7,090 nt of DNA from JBDNJM01 sp041687755 (GTDB lineage: Bacteria; Planctomycetota; UBA1135; GCA-002686595): contig JBDNJM010000200.1 in NCBI GenBank assembly GCA_041687755.1, forward strand, positions 1 to 7,090, read 5' to 3'. The position numbers and the translations under genes were made by a program. Each line of letters begins with the position of its first letter. Position 1 is the stretch's first letter. The notes under the pieces were generated by a model. It saw only the letters and a program-made list of their open reading frames with translations. It was not told the origin of the DNA and did not search any database. Below, piece by piece: positions 1 through 6,416 of the stretch.

Positions 1-141
1 GCGGTCGGCGTCTTCCGCAAGGCCCAAGCCCCGACCTTCGACGAGGCCGTCACGGCCCAGGTGCAGGAGCAGGTCGACAAGCGCGGGCACGAGGGCATCA
101 AAGAGCTGCTCTACACGCCGGACTGTTGGACGGTCGAGTAG
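1..141 (+). CDS. 2-oxoacid:ferredoxin oxidoreductase, beta subunit (C-terminal end, 5' truncated by window)
   Basis: Frame 1 is open from the first base and ends with TAG at 139-141, leaving 46 C-terminal residues. The fragment begins AVGVFRKAQAPTFDEAV and ends TPDCWTVE. This matches the usual tail of KorB/PorB-type beta subunits: a GVFR motif, an A-P-T-[YF]-[DE] motif, a helix rich in Q, E and K, and a final T-W-x-V. The family makes the thiamine-diphosphate and Fe-S containing subunit that, with the alpha subunit, reversibly oxidises 2-oxoacids such as 2-oxoglutarate or pyruvate to acyl-CoA and reduces ferredoxin in the cytoplasm. The catalytic part lies outside the window, so the substrate (2-oxoglutarate versus pyruvate) cannot be decided. 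The alpha subunit gene would be expected just upstream. A strong hairpin terminator follows 29 bases after the stop. Confidence 0.72.
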   Translation, partial: AVGVFRKAQAPTFDEAVTAQVQEQVDKRGHEGIKELLYTPDCWTVE

Positions 142-170
142 CCCGAACCCGCTTGATGCCTCGGTAGGTC

Positions 171-208
171 GAAGGACCCCGCCACCTGTCGAGGTGGCGG
201 GGTCCTTC
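171..208. terminator. Hairpin terminator after the oxidoreductase gene, probably bidirectional
   Basis: A perfect 17-bp inverted repeat (171-187 with 192-208) encloses a 4-base GTCG loop. The stem is almost all G and C in its inner part. The + strand continues with CGCGTTTC rather than a full T tract, so this is an imperfect intrinsic terminator of the kind common in GC-rich genomes. It lies between convergent genes, the oxidoreductase on + and the beta-helix protein on -, so it could stop transcription from both sides. Confidence 0.8.
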
Positions 209-291
209 GCGTTTCAACGAGGCTGCCGGCGGTAGGGCTTCCCGCAGCCGTCGCCAGGTCGGCGCGGGAAGGAGCGGCCCCTGCGATTCCA

Positions 292-357
292 GTCGGCGGA
301 TGGTGTCTGACACGATTCCCCCAGGTGGGGGAATCGTGTCAGACACCATCTGCCGGC
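292..357. repeat. Long perfect hairpin, REP/MITE-like extragenic palindrome
   Basis: Positions 292-322 pair with 327-357 around a 4-base AGGT loop. This gives 31 consecutive pairs: 24 unbroken Watson-Crick pairs next to the loop (299-322 with 327-350), then an outer part containing two G-T wobbles. Inside each arm sits a smaller palindrome, GTGTC-T-GACAC (304-314, mirrored at 335-345). It is separate from the terminator at 171-208 and has no T tract after it, so it is not needed for termination. The nested palindrome and intergenic position between convergent genes fit an extragenic palindromic (REP-type) unit or a tiny non-autonomous mobile element. Only one copy is in the window, so repetition is inferred. 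Confidence 0.6.
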
Positions 358-408
358 CCCCTATGCTCGGAAGGCGCGGCAACGTGAACTCCGCGTCCTC
401 CGCGCAGG

Positions 409-1953
409 CTATTCGCCCAAGATCAGAGAGGCCCCGTTGAGGGCCTGGGTGATCGCCGTGCCGGCAACGATCTGCACGCGCAGGGCCTGGGTATCGACCC
501 GGCCGCCGCACAGGGCCGGATCCGAAGGGACCAGGACGTCGTGCTTGCCGTTCGCGAACAGCAGCGTCGGCAGCATGGCCAGGTCGAGGAACAGCTCGCC
601 CTCGACGCCGGCGAGGCCGTACTCGAAGCCTGCGCTGCGGCCCAGGGCGAGTACGGTCGCCACCGTTTCCGGGGTCGTGAGCAGGCGCCCCCGGAAGACG
701 TCGCCCAGGATCGGGTCGTCGAGCACGAAGTACACGGGCGGGTTGACGTCGTTGCCGTTGAAGTAGACGTGCTCGGCGAGGTCGCAGGGCGGGGCCGACT
801 CGAAGGCCCCGACGTTCACGCGGGCGGTGCCGTCACCGTTGCTGTCCTGGATTCGGACTCCTCCGTAGTAGTCGAGCGGACCGAGGCCCGCGGCGCTGTT
901 GTTGCCGGCGTCAATACCAGGGGAGCCCGGAAGCAAGGCGCCCAGAGCGTTGGTCGTCGGCGTCGCGGCGAAGTTGCCGTTCAGGCCGGCATGCGTGCCG
1001 TCCTCGACCAAGGACCAGTGCAGTTGATCCGCGGCAACTCCCGCGAGATCGGTCCCGTTGCCAAACACGCAGATGTTCTCGAACATCGGCCCTGACCCGG
1101 CTGCAATGCCCGTGTCCCAGCCGAAGACGGTGCAGTTCAGCATGCGCAGGCCGGTGACGCCGACCAGGTCGACGGCCGTGCCCGCTCCGGGTCCGGCTCC
1201 GCGCAGGACGCAGCTCTCCAGCTCGATGTCGAACGTGTCCTGCAAGAAACACGTGAAGGTCTCGGAGAAAGCGACCCTGCGAAAGCGCAGGCTGCCGCTG
1301 AGGTCGGTTGATCCCCCGATGAAGGTCGTCCCGTCCACGGAGCTGTCGCGCATGACCAGCAGAGCCTGGCAGTCGCCGGTTCCCGAGACGAGCAGCTCAC
1401 CGAGGCTCGTGCCAGACTCCACCGTGACGTCCGAAGTGTAGTCGCCGGTGCCGTTGAGATAGAGCGTTCCGAGAATCTGCGATCCGTTCACGTGGAGCAT
1501 CGTCGTCGCCGAGCCGGTCCCGGTCGAGATCAGGGTGCCTCCGACGACGCAGTCTTCGAGCTCGCACTCGAGGCGAGTGTTGATCCCGTTGCCTCCCAGT
1601 GTGATCGCGTAGGGTGTGCCGCTCAAGCTGACCTGATCCCCGGGGAGGAAGCGGATCCCTACGAACTTCGCGAGGGTCGGAGTGCTCATCGGGCCGAGAT
1701 CCACGGCCGAGCGGTCGTCGTCTCCCCTCAGGGTGGGTGTGAAGCCCGGCGCGGCCCGGAGCGTCAGGCTCTTCGCCGACCAATGGAAGGTGCCCTCGAA
1801 CGTTCCGTCCGACTGCAGGATCAGAGTCTCGCCGTCAGGAGCGGCGGAGAGGATCGCCTGAAGGTCGTCGCCGGGGAGCACCGTAATCTGGGCGCCGGCG
1901 GGGACGGCGAGGAGCAGCGCGGCGAGGGCGCCGATGGGGAGTCGGGGTGACAT
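409..1953 (-). CDS. Secreted right-handed beta-helix protein with choice-of-anchor-Q-like region
   Basis: The product is about 514 residues and exported: a short basic start (MSPRLP), a hydrophobic stretch (GALAALLLAVP) and an A-G-A signal-peptidase site before Gln, so the mature chain begins near ITVLPGDD. Residues about 60-310 are successive ~20-residue rungs of alternating beta-strand residues with G, N, T and S turns, such as SLTLRAAPG, ECELEDCVVGG, TLYLNGTG, LRFRRVAF and LRMLNCTVFG. This is typical of parallel beta-helix proteins. A segment near residues 341-387 (SPGIDAGN, later GGVRIQDSNGDG, then VNVGAFE) fits the choice-of-anchor Q pattern that closes many such surface proteins. The last ~125 residues form a separate domain ending in TQALNGASLILGE. 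I chose ATG at 1951-1953; an in-frame TTG two codons earlier is possible. No ribosome binding site is visible. No catalytic residues are recognisable; adhesion or polysaccharide binding is a guess. Confidence 0.8.
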   Translation of the reverse strand: MSPRLPIGALAALLLAVPAGAQITVLPGDDLQAILSAAPDGETLILQSDGTFEGTFHWSAKSLTLRAAPGFTPTLRGDDDRSAVDLGPMSTPTLAKFVGIRFLPGDQVSLSGTPYAITLGGNGINTRLECELEDCVVGGTLISTGTGSATTMLHVNGSQILGTLYLNGTGDYTSDVTVESGTSLGELLVSGTGDCQALLVMRDSSVDGTTFIGGSTDLSGSLRFRRVAFSETFTCFLQDTFDIELESCVLRGAGPGAGTAVDLVGVTGLRMLNCTVFGWDTGIAAGSGPMFENICVFGNGTDLAGVAADQLHWSLVEDGTHAGLNGNFAATPTTNALGALLPGSPGIDAGNNSAAGLGPLDYYGGVRIQDSNGDGTARVNVGAFESAPPCDLAEHVYFNGNDVNPPVYFVLDDPILGDVFRGRLLTTPETVATVLALGRSAGFEYGLAGVEGELFLDLAMLPTLLFANGKHDVLVPSDPALCGGRVDTQALRVQIVAGTAITQALNGASLILGE

Positions 1954-2377
1954 GGCCAAGGTGGGGAGAGGGGGAGGACGGCCATGGGGAGCCGGATGAG
2001 AGGTCTCCGCTCAAGAGAGACGGGCTGACTGGTATCGCATCCTCCTCTTCGCCAGAACTTCCGCGCCGGCCTCGCAGGGGCGCTGCAGCGTCGGGTTGCC
2101 GCCCGACCCTGCCGCCTTCGCCAGACGGGTCCTCCGCTCGAAGGGGCGCCGGCGACGGGAGCGGCGGTGGACGCCCCCGTCGAATTCACCCTACAGGCCT
2201 CCTCGCTGCTACGGCTGGAGCTCTTCGTCTTCGGGGCGCATCCGGAGCAGCTGGGCCCGCCGGAGCCGCTCGCGGGCAGCCTGCTCCTGCTCAGCAACGA
2301 TGGACTTGCAGGACTGGATCGCTTCCCCGGTGATCCAGCTCGGCGGGGAGCCGCGCCAGGCCGAGGTCGCGGCCGAT
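1954..2377. other. Region without an intact gene; GC-rich spacer holding a possible ORF remnant
   Basis: No complete, convincing gene lies between the start of the beta-helix gene and the end of the patatin-like gene. I see no tRNA, T-rich terminator or recognisable promoter. The first ~75 bases are purine-rich on the + strand. From about 2042 the + strand shows coding-like third-position GC, but in different frames in turn; this is described under the neighbouring pseudogene entry. Confidence 0.5.
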
Positions 2378-2395
2378 CTAGAACAGCTCGGCTGA
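2000..2395 (+). pseudogene. Possible decayed or frameshifted + strand ORF of unknown function
   Basis: No single frame gives a convincing protein, but consecutive segments do. In the frame of 2042 the codons from about 2042 to 2150 have very high third-position GC (LLFARTSAP..., CSVGLPPDPAAFARRVL). From about 2161 to 2310 the frame of 2161 takes over with equally GC-rich third positions and a natural-looking composition (DAPVEFTLQASSLLRLELF, LAGSLLLLSNDG). From 2300 to 2395 the first frame returns, reading MDLQDWIASPVIQLGGE and ending DLEQLG before TGA at 2393-2395. The pattern fits one small gene with two compensating indels, whether real or from sequencing. I recognise no family. Its end would overlap the 3' end of the convergent patatin-like gene by 18 bases. 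A chance effect of high GC remains possible. Confidence 0.3.
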
Positions 2396-3513
2396 GTCTT
2401 CGCTCTCGAACCCAGGCGGATCCTCGAGGTCGAGGACCTCGGGGATGCAGACGTAGTGGAAGTCCGCGCCCCAGGCCCTCGACATGATGAACATGTGCAG
2501 CAGGTCGTCCTGCATCATCGAGAACACCATGGTGGCCACGGCCTGTTGGGCGATGTCGAGCGCGCGGGCCCGGACCAGCTCGCCGGGGCGAACGAGCGGT
2601 CCGTTGCTGATCGTGAACAGGTCCACCTCGAGTTCGGATCAGCGCACGCCGGCGTCGGCGGCGGCCACCGTGCAGTCGAAGACTTGGTTGGGCAGGAACA
2701 TGGGGCGCACCGCGGCGCCGTCCACGTGCAGCTCTTCGATAGCCTGTCCGCTGTCCTTGCCCAGGGCGTCGAAGGTCACCGGCGAGTAGAACATCGGAAT
2801 CCCGGCCGAGGCGTGCAGCACCCTGCAGGCGAGGAGCCGGGCTTCCTCGTTGCGCCGAACCGCGATCGCGCCAAGGTTCCAGATCACGAACACGCCGGAA
2901 TCGATGTTGGTCGTGCCGACGTACAGGCGGCGCCCGTTCTCGTGGTCGAGCGCGAGGTCTTCGAGCAGGCGATGATCGAAGTGCCGGTCGATCAAGTCAC
3001 CGAGGGGCTGCGAGCTCATCGTCGAATCCGAGGTCAGCATCGCAAACATGGACTTCTTCTCGTGCAGATCGTCGGCCTCGAGCTCGGCGAAGATGTCGCG
3101 CAGCACCGGGTCATAGTCGGTCCACCGGAACGCGAAGGGCGCGATGAGCGCGCCGACGCTGGTGCCCATGACCGCGTCGAAATCGGGCCGCTGGCCGGTC
3201 TCGCTCCAGCCTTCGAGCAAGCCTGCACCGAACATGCCGTTGGGCCCGCCGGAGCCAGCACGAGCAGGGCGTAGGGCATGGGGCCAAAGCTGCCGTTCAC
3301 CTGCTATTCGGTCTTGCGCTGCCCTAGGTGTTGGGTGAACGATGCCTGGAATTCCGGGGAGAAATAGCCGTCGCGGGCGCGGACGTTCTCGTAGCCGGCG
3401 AGATAGGTCTCGCTGACGAACGAAGTGATTCCGGACCGCGGAGGCGGCGCGAAACAGGCGCCGCGCAGCAGGAGTAGGACCAGAGGCAGGCAGGCTTTCG
3501 ATTCAAGAACCAT
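2378..3513 (-). pseudogene. Patatin-like phospholipase, exported, interrupted by two stops and one frameshift
   Basis: The reconstructed protein of about 378 residues starts at ATG 3511-3513 with a hydrophobic export signal (CLPLVLLLLRGAC). This resembles a lipoprotein signal, though Arg replaces the usual Leu at lipobox -3. Next come a linker, SGGPNG (the patatin oxyanion glycine motif, just upstream of 3235), G-T-S-V-G with the nucleophile Ser (3158-3160) and V-D-G-A with the catalytic Asp (2720-2722). The C-terminal part (LFTISNGPLVRP, later DFHYVCIPEVLDL) also fits this family. The gene is broken at three places: TAG at 3304-3306, a one-base frameshift near 3254 that separates LLVL from SGGPNG, and TGA at 2639-2641. 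The next residues in each case continue the family pattern. Both stops could be C-to-T changes from CAG and CGA. The longest intact piece (3235-2639) begins inside the oxyanion loop and would be inactive. Patatins hydrolyse acyl esters of lipids. Assembly error is an alternative to true decay. Confidence 0.72.
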
Positions 3514-3779
3514 GGGGGCCCGGGAGCGTAGTACGAGCGCGTGAAACGAGCCAGGTCCGCCGCCCGGGAGCCCGACGAGAGCACGGCCGGGACTGCAGGA
3601 GCAACCCCATGATCCGCTACTGGGGCCTCGGCATGCCCTGATCCGCCTTCCTGGGGGGCTCGAGTTCGGTAGCTCGGTTCCCCAGGGCACGTGTCAGGCT
3701 GAGGGCGGGAGCCTCGAACTCGACTTCTTGCAATCGGCTGACCTCGATCATCCGCCACCGGCACCGGCTGGTCAGAACC
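3514..3779. other. Divergent intergenic region between the patatin-like and sigma genes
   Basis: These 266 bases separate two divergently oriented genes and should hold both promoters, but no convincing -35/-10 pair is visible. There are short inverted repeats: CCTGGGG at 3650-3656 with CCCCAGG at 3680-3686, and TCGAGTTCG at 3660-3668 with CGAACTCGA at 3715-3723. They overlap, so they cannot all form together. They could be operators or simply chance in GC-rich DNA. Confidence 0.3.
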
Positions 3780-6305
3780 ATGAGCCGATCCCCTGAGAAC
3801 ACCCCCGAAGGCCTGCTTGAGCACCTGGACTGGGTGCATCGGCTCGCCCGTCGACTGACCGCCGACTCCGGGCTCGCCGAGGACGCCGCCCAGGAGGCGG
3901 CGATGGCGCTGAGCCTGCAGCCGCCGGGCAAGGGCGTGAACGTGCGCGCTTGGCTGGGTGGGGTGCTCAAGAACCGCATTCGCCAGGGCCGGCGGGCGGC
4001 CGGTCGGCGGAGCCATCACGAGGCGGCGTCGGCGCGGGCGGAGGTCCAGCCTTCGGCGCTCGATCTGGTGGCGCGTGCGAGCGTGCAGCGGCAGGTCGTG
4101 GACACGGTGCTCGGCTTGCGCGAGCCCTACCGGACCGTCGTGTTGCTGCGCTACTTCGAAGGGCTCACGCCGGGCAAGATCGCCGCGCGCGAGGGCCTGC
4201 CGGTCGAGACCGTCAAGACACGGCTGAAGCGCGGGCTGGCGCTGTTGCGCGAGCAGCTCGACGCGGAGCACGGCGGCGACGGCAAGACCTGGGCCATGGT
4301 TCTGATGACCCACCTTCCGATCCAACGAGGCGTCTTAGCGGGCGCCGCAGCCGGAGTTTCCATCGTGACTCTCAAGCACTTCATTGCCCCTTCTTTGGCA
4401 GCGGTCGCGGCCCTCGCCGCCGGCTGGTGGCTGCTGGCCGACGAGAACGGAGCGCAGCTCTCCCGAGACGACGGCGCCGCGGTTGCAACCTACGAGCCCG
4501 AGCTCGAGGAGGCGGTCGAGACCGGTGTCGAGATCGACCGCACGGAGATCGAGCGCGTCGAGTCGAGCGCTTTCACGCCCGCTGTGTTGGGGGCGACGAA
4601 AACACCTGATCCTGATCGACTCCTGGCGGTGGAGGGACGCGTCATCACGACGGACTCAGCACTCATCGCGGATGTTGCGGTGCAGTTCGTGGCCACCGGA
4701 TCGAGCCCCGAGACCGCGGTCGAAGTCGGTCGGACGGACGGCGCCGGGCGACTCGAGCTCGAGCTTGAGCCGAGCTCCGGCTTCCTGACGGTGGAGACCG
4801 AAAGCTGGACCACGGTCCTGCCAGGGGCGGTTCAGGCCGTGGGTGACGTGAGCCGCCCGACGGTCGTTGTCGCGCCGCCGCGCACGGTCGAGGGCCGCGT
4901 TGTGGACGCGGAAGGCCGCCCCATGGCGGACGCGGAGGTGCGCTACACGAGCAGCGACTTCCTGTGGGGCCGGCTCGATTTCAAGATCGACCGAGTCGGG
5001 CCGGTCGAGTTCGAGACGCGCTCGGACTCGGCTGGATACTTCGTGTTCGAGCGTGCGCCGGAGCTGCTCGAAGCGCGACTGTTCGCCTCGGCGGGAGCCG
5101 TCGCTAGCGGGTCGGTCGACGTCCCGGAGCGCGGCTCGGTGTACCTCGAAGTCGTCGTCGGCGAACCGCCCAGTGACTCCGACGTTCTCCTCGGTCGCGT
5201 TGTCGACGCGGCCGATCGCCCCGTCGCCGGCGCCTGGGTCTCCCTGGGCGGCCAGTCCCAACGAACCGCGGACGACGGCCGCTTCGTGGTCCAGGGCGGC
5301 GGCGATCTCGCGGGCGATGTCCTGCGGGCGGCGGCGCCGGGGTACCTGCCCGCCGAACTCCCGGCGGCAGAGGACGGTACCTGGCCCGAAGAGCTGATCC
5401 TGCGCCTCGGTCGCGAGGCGCTCGAACTGAGTGGGCGCGTCCTGGACGCCGAGGGCGAGCCCGCGGTAGGGGTGCAGGTGCGCCTGCTCGGCTCCACGAC
5501 CTTCGGGCTGCTCAACTTCGGCAACGAGCAAGATCCGGCCTGGATGATGGCCTCGGTGGAGTCGGTCACTTCCGGAATCCAGGGGGGCCTGGACGTGCGC
5601 ACTGATGAGCAGGGCCGCTTCGAGTTCGCGGGACTGCTCGACCGCTCCTACGGCCTGCTCGCGGTCGATCGCGGCGCGCTGAGCACGGTTCACCTCGAGG
5701 CGGTGCAAGCGGGGTCGTCGGACGTCGAACTGCGCTTCGTGGAGGGCGGCGAAACGACCCGCGTCGCCGGCCGGGTCGTGGGCGCGAACGGAGAGCCTAT
5801 TCCGCGCGCCAGCGTGACCCTGATCCGCTTCGGGACGCCGGCCGAGGTCGGTGCGGCCAGCCTGGAACTCAGGAGCGAGGGCCTCACGACCGACGACTTA
5901 GGTGCCTTCGAGTTCGACGTGCTGGTGGGTGACGATGCTCGGCTGCACATCTACGCCGGTCCTGCCTATCCGATGCGGACGATTCCGCTGGCTGATGAAC
6001 CGGACCTGGCCGATATCGAAGTCGAGGTTCGCGGCCTGGCGTCCTTCTACGTGGACCTGGGCGGTTCGCCGGAGCTGGCGAACCGGGCGGAACTGCTCGA
6101 CGCGGAGGGCGCGCCGACGTCGCTCTATCAGACCCAGGGGCTGGGCATGTTCTCGATGCAGGAGATCTTCATGAAGGACGGGCGCTCACCGGTGATGTCC
6201 GCGCCGGAGGGAACCTGGGAACTCGTGCTGTGGAGCGGTGACACCATCGTAGAGCGACGGGAGATCGTGTTGGTGCCGGGCGATCCCCAGGCGATCACCT
6301 TCTGA
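3780..6305 (+). CDS. ECF sigma-70 factor fused through a membrane helix to carboxypeptidase-regulatory-like repeats
   Basis: The product is 841 residues. Residues ~10-77 match sigma region 2 (LDWVHRLARRLTAD, then the E-D-A-A-Q-E-A motif and VRAWLGGVLKNRIR). Residues ~100-162 match sigma region 4 with a helix-turn-helix (YRTVVLLRYFEGLTPGKIAA, then VETVKTRLKRGL). A hydrophobic helix follows at ~201-220 (FIAPSLAAVAALAAGWWLLA), with a weaker one at ~184-197. Then comes an acidic linker and at least five beta-sandwich units, near 284-340, 369-460, 470-545, 549-655 and 661-730, four of them opening with G-R-V-[VL]-x-A-x-[GD]-x-P. A typical ECF sigma factor has about 180-200 residues, so three quarters of this protein is extra. 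Known biology: ECF factors bind core RNA polymerase and direct it to specific promoters. Inference: the sigma part is cytoplasmic and membrane-tethered, with the repeats outside as sensor or stalk. ATG at 3780 gives the full region 2; there is no clear ribosome binding site and no adjacent anti-sigma gene. Confidence 0.85.
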   Translation: MSRSPENTPEGLLEHLDWVHRLARRLTADSGLAEDAAQEAAMALSLQPPGKGVNVRAWLGGVLKNRIRQGRRAAGRRSHHEAASARAEVQPSALDLVARASVQRQVVDTVLGLREPYRTVVLLRYFEGLTPGKIAAREGLPVETVKTRLKRGLALLREQLDAEHGGDGKTWAMVLMTHLPIQRGVLAGAAAGVSIVTLKHFIAPSLAAVAALAAGWWLLADENGAQLSRDDGAAVATYEPELEEAVETGVEIDRTEIERVESSAFTPAVLGATKTPDPDRLLAVEGRVITTDSALIADVAVQFVATGSSPETAVEVGRTDGAGRLELELEPSSGFLTVETESWTTVLPGAVQAVGDVSRPTVVVAPPRTVEGRVVDAEGRPMADAEVRYTSSDFLWGRLDFKIDRVGPVEFETRSDSAGYFVFERAPELLEARLFASAGAVASGSVDVPERGSVYLEVVVGEPPSDSDVLLGRVVDAADRPVAGAWVSLGGQSQRTADDGRFVVQGGGDLAGDVLRAAAPGYLPAELPAAEDGTWPEELILRLGREALELSGRVLDAEGEPAVGVQVRLLGSTTFGLLNFGNEQDPAWMMASVESVTSGIQGGLDVRTDEQGRFEFAGLLDRSYGLLAVDRGALSTVHLEAVQAGSSDVELRFVEGGETTRVAGRVVGANGEPIPRASVTLIRFGTPAEVGAASLELRSEGLTTDDLGAFEFDVLVGDDARLHIYAGPAYPMRTIPLADEPDLADIEVEVRGLASFYVDLGGSPELANRAELLDAEGAPTSLYQTQGLGMFSMQEIFMKDGRSPVMSAPEGTWELVLWSGDTIVERREIVLVPGDPQAITF

Positions 6306-6337
6306 TCGCGCGCGGCGGTCGGAGTCCCCGAACGCGA

Positions 6338-6376
6338 ACTCGCCCGCCCGACGCACGATGCGTCGGGCGGGCGAGT
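6338..6376. terminator. Bidirectional hairpin terminator between the sigma fusion and the thioredoxin-like gene
   Basis: A perfect 18-bp inverted repeat (6338-6355 with 6359-6376) closes a 3-base CGA loop, and the stem is dominated by G-C pairs. The + strand continues CTCGTTTC, similar to the sequence after the terminator at 171-208, with no full T tract. It starts 33 bases after the sigma gene stop and lies 41 bases past the stop of the convergent thioredoxin-like gene, so it probably serves both. Confidence 0.82.
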
Positions 6377-6416
6377 CTCGTTTCAGTCGCGCCCTAGCGC
6401 AGCTGAAGCGCAGCGG

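Noticed and set aside
541..1095. Plus-strand open frames opposite the beta-helix gene
   Set aside because: The minus frame has a signal peptide, repeat rungs and a family tail; the plus frames show nothing recognisable.
2639..2641. In-frame TGA in the patatin-like gene as a second selenocysteine codon
   Set aside because: The position follows GVR in a variable linker, not a Cys or redox site, and only a tiny AGGT/ACCT pairing lies downstream. A C-to-T nonsense change from CGA is simpler.
2456..3274. Plus-strand open frame of 272 codons opposite the patatin-like gene
   Set aside because: The minus strand holds recognisable patatin motifs over the same bases; the plus translation is a typical mirrored shadow (many V, E, R, H and G).
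3304..3306. Alternative genetic code reading TAG (or TGA) as sense throughout
   Set aside because: TAG ends the oxidoreductase, beta-helix, patatin-like and thioredoxin-like genes at natural family endings, and TGA ends the sigma fusion, so both act as stops here.
3650..3723. Overlapping short inverted repeats as a riboswitch or attenuator before the sigma gene
   Set aside because: Arms are only 7-9 bp with long spacers and compete with each other; such matches are expected by chance at this GC content.
3324..4325. Long minus-strand open frame spanning the intergenic region and the sigma domain
   Set aside because: It opposes well-supported sigma regions 2 and 4 and the patatin-like signal peptide frame, and has shadow-like composition.
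4656..5708. Long open frame on the minus strand within the sigma fusion gene
   Set aside because: It is antisense to clear coding sequence, rich in R, A, G and H with no recognisable domain; a GC-driven shadow.
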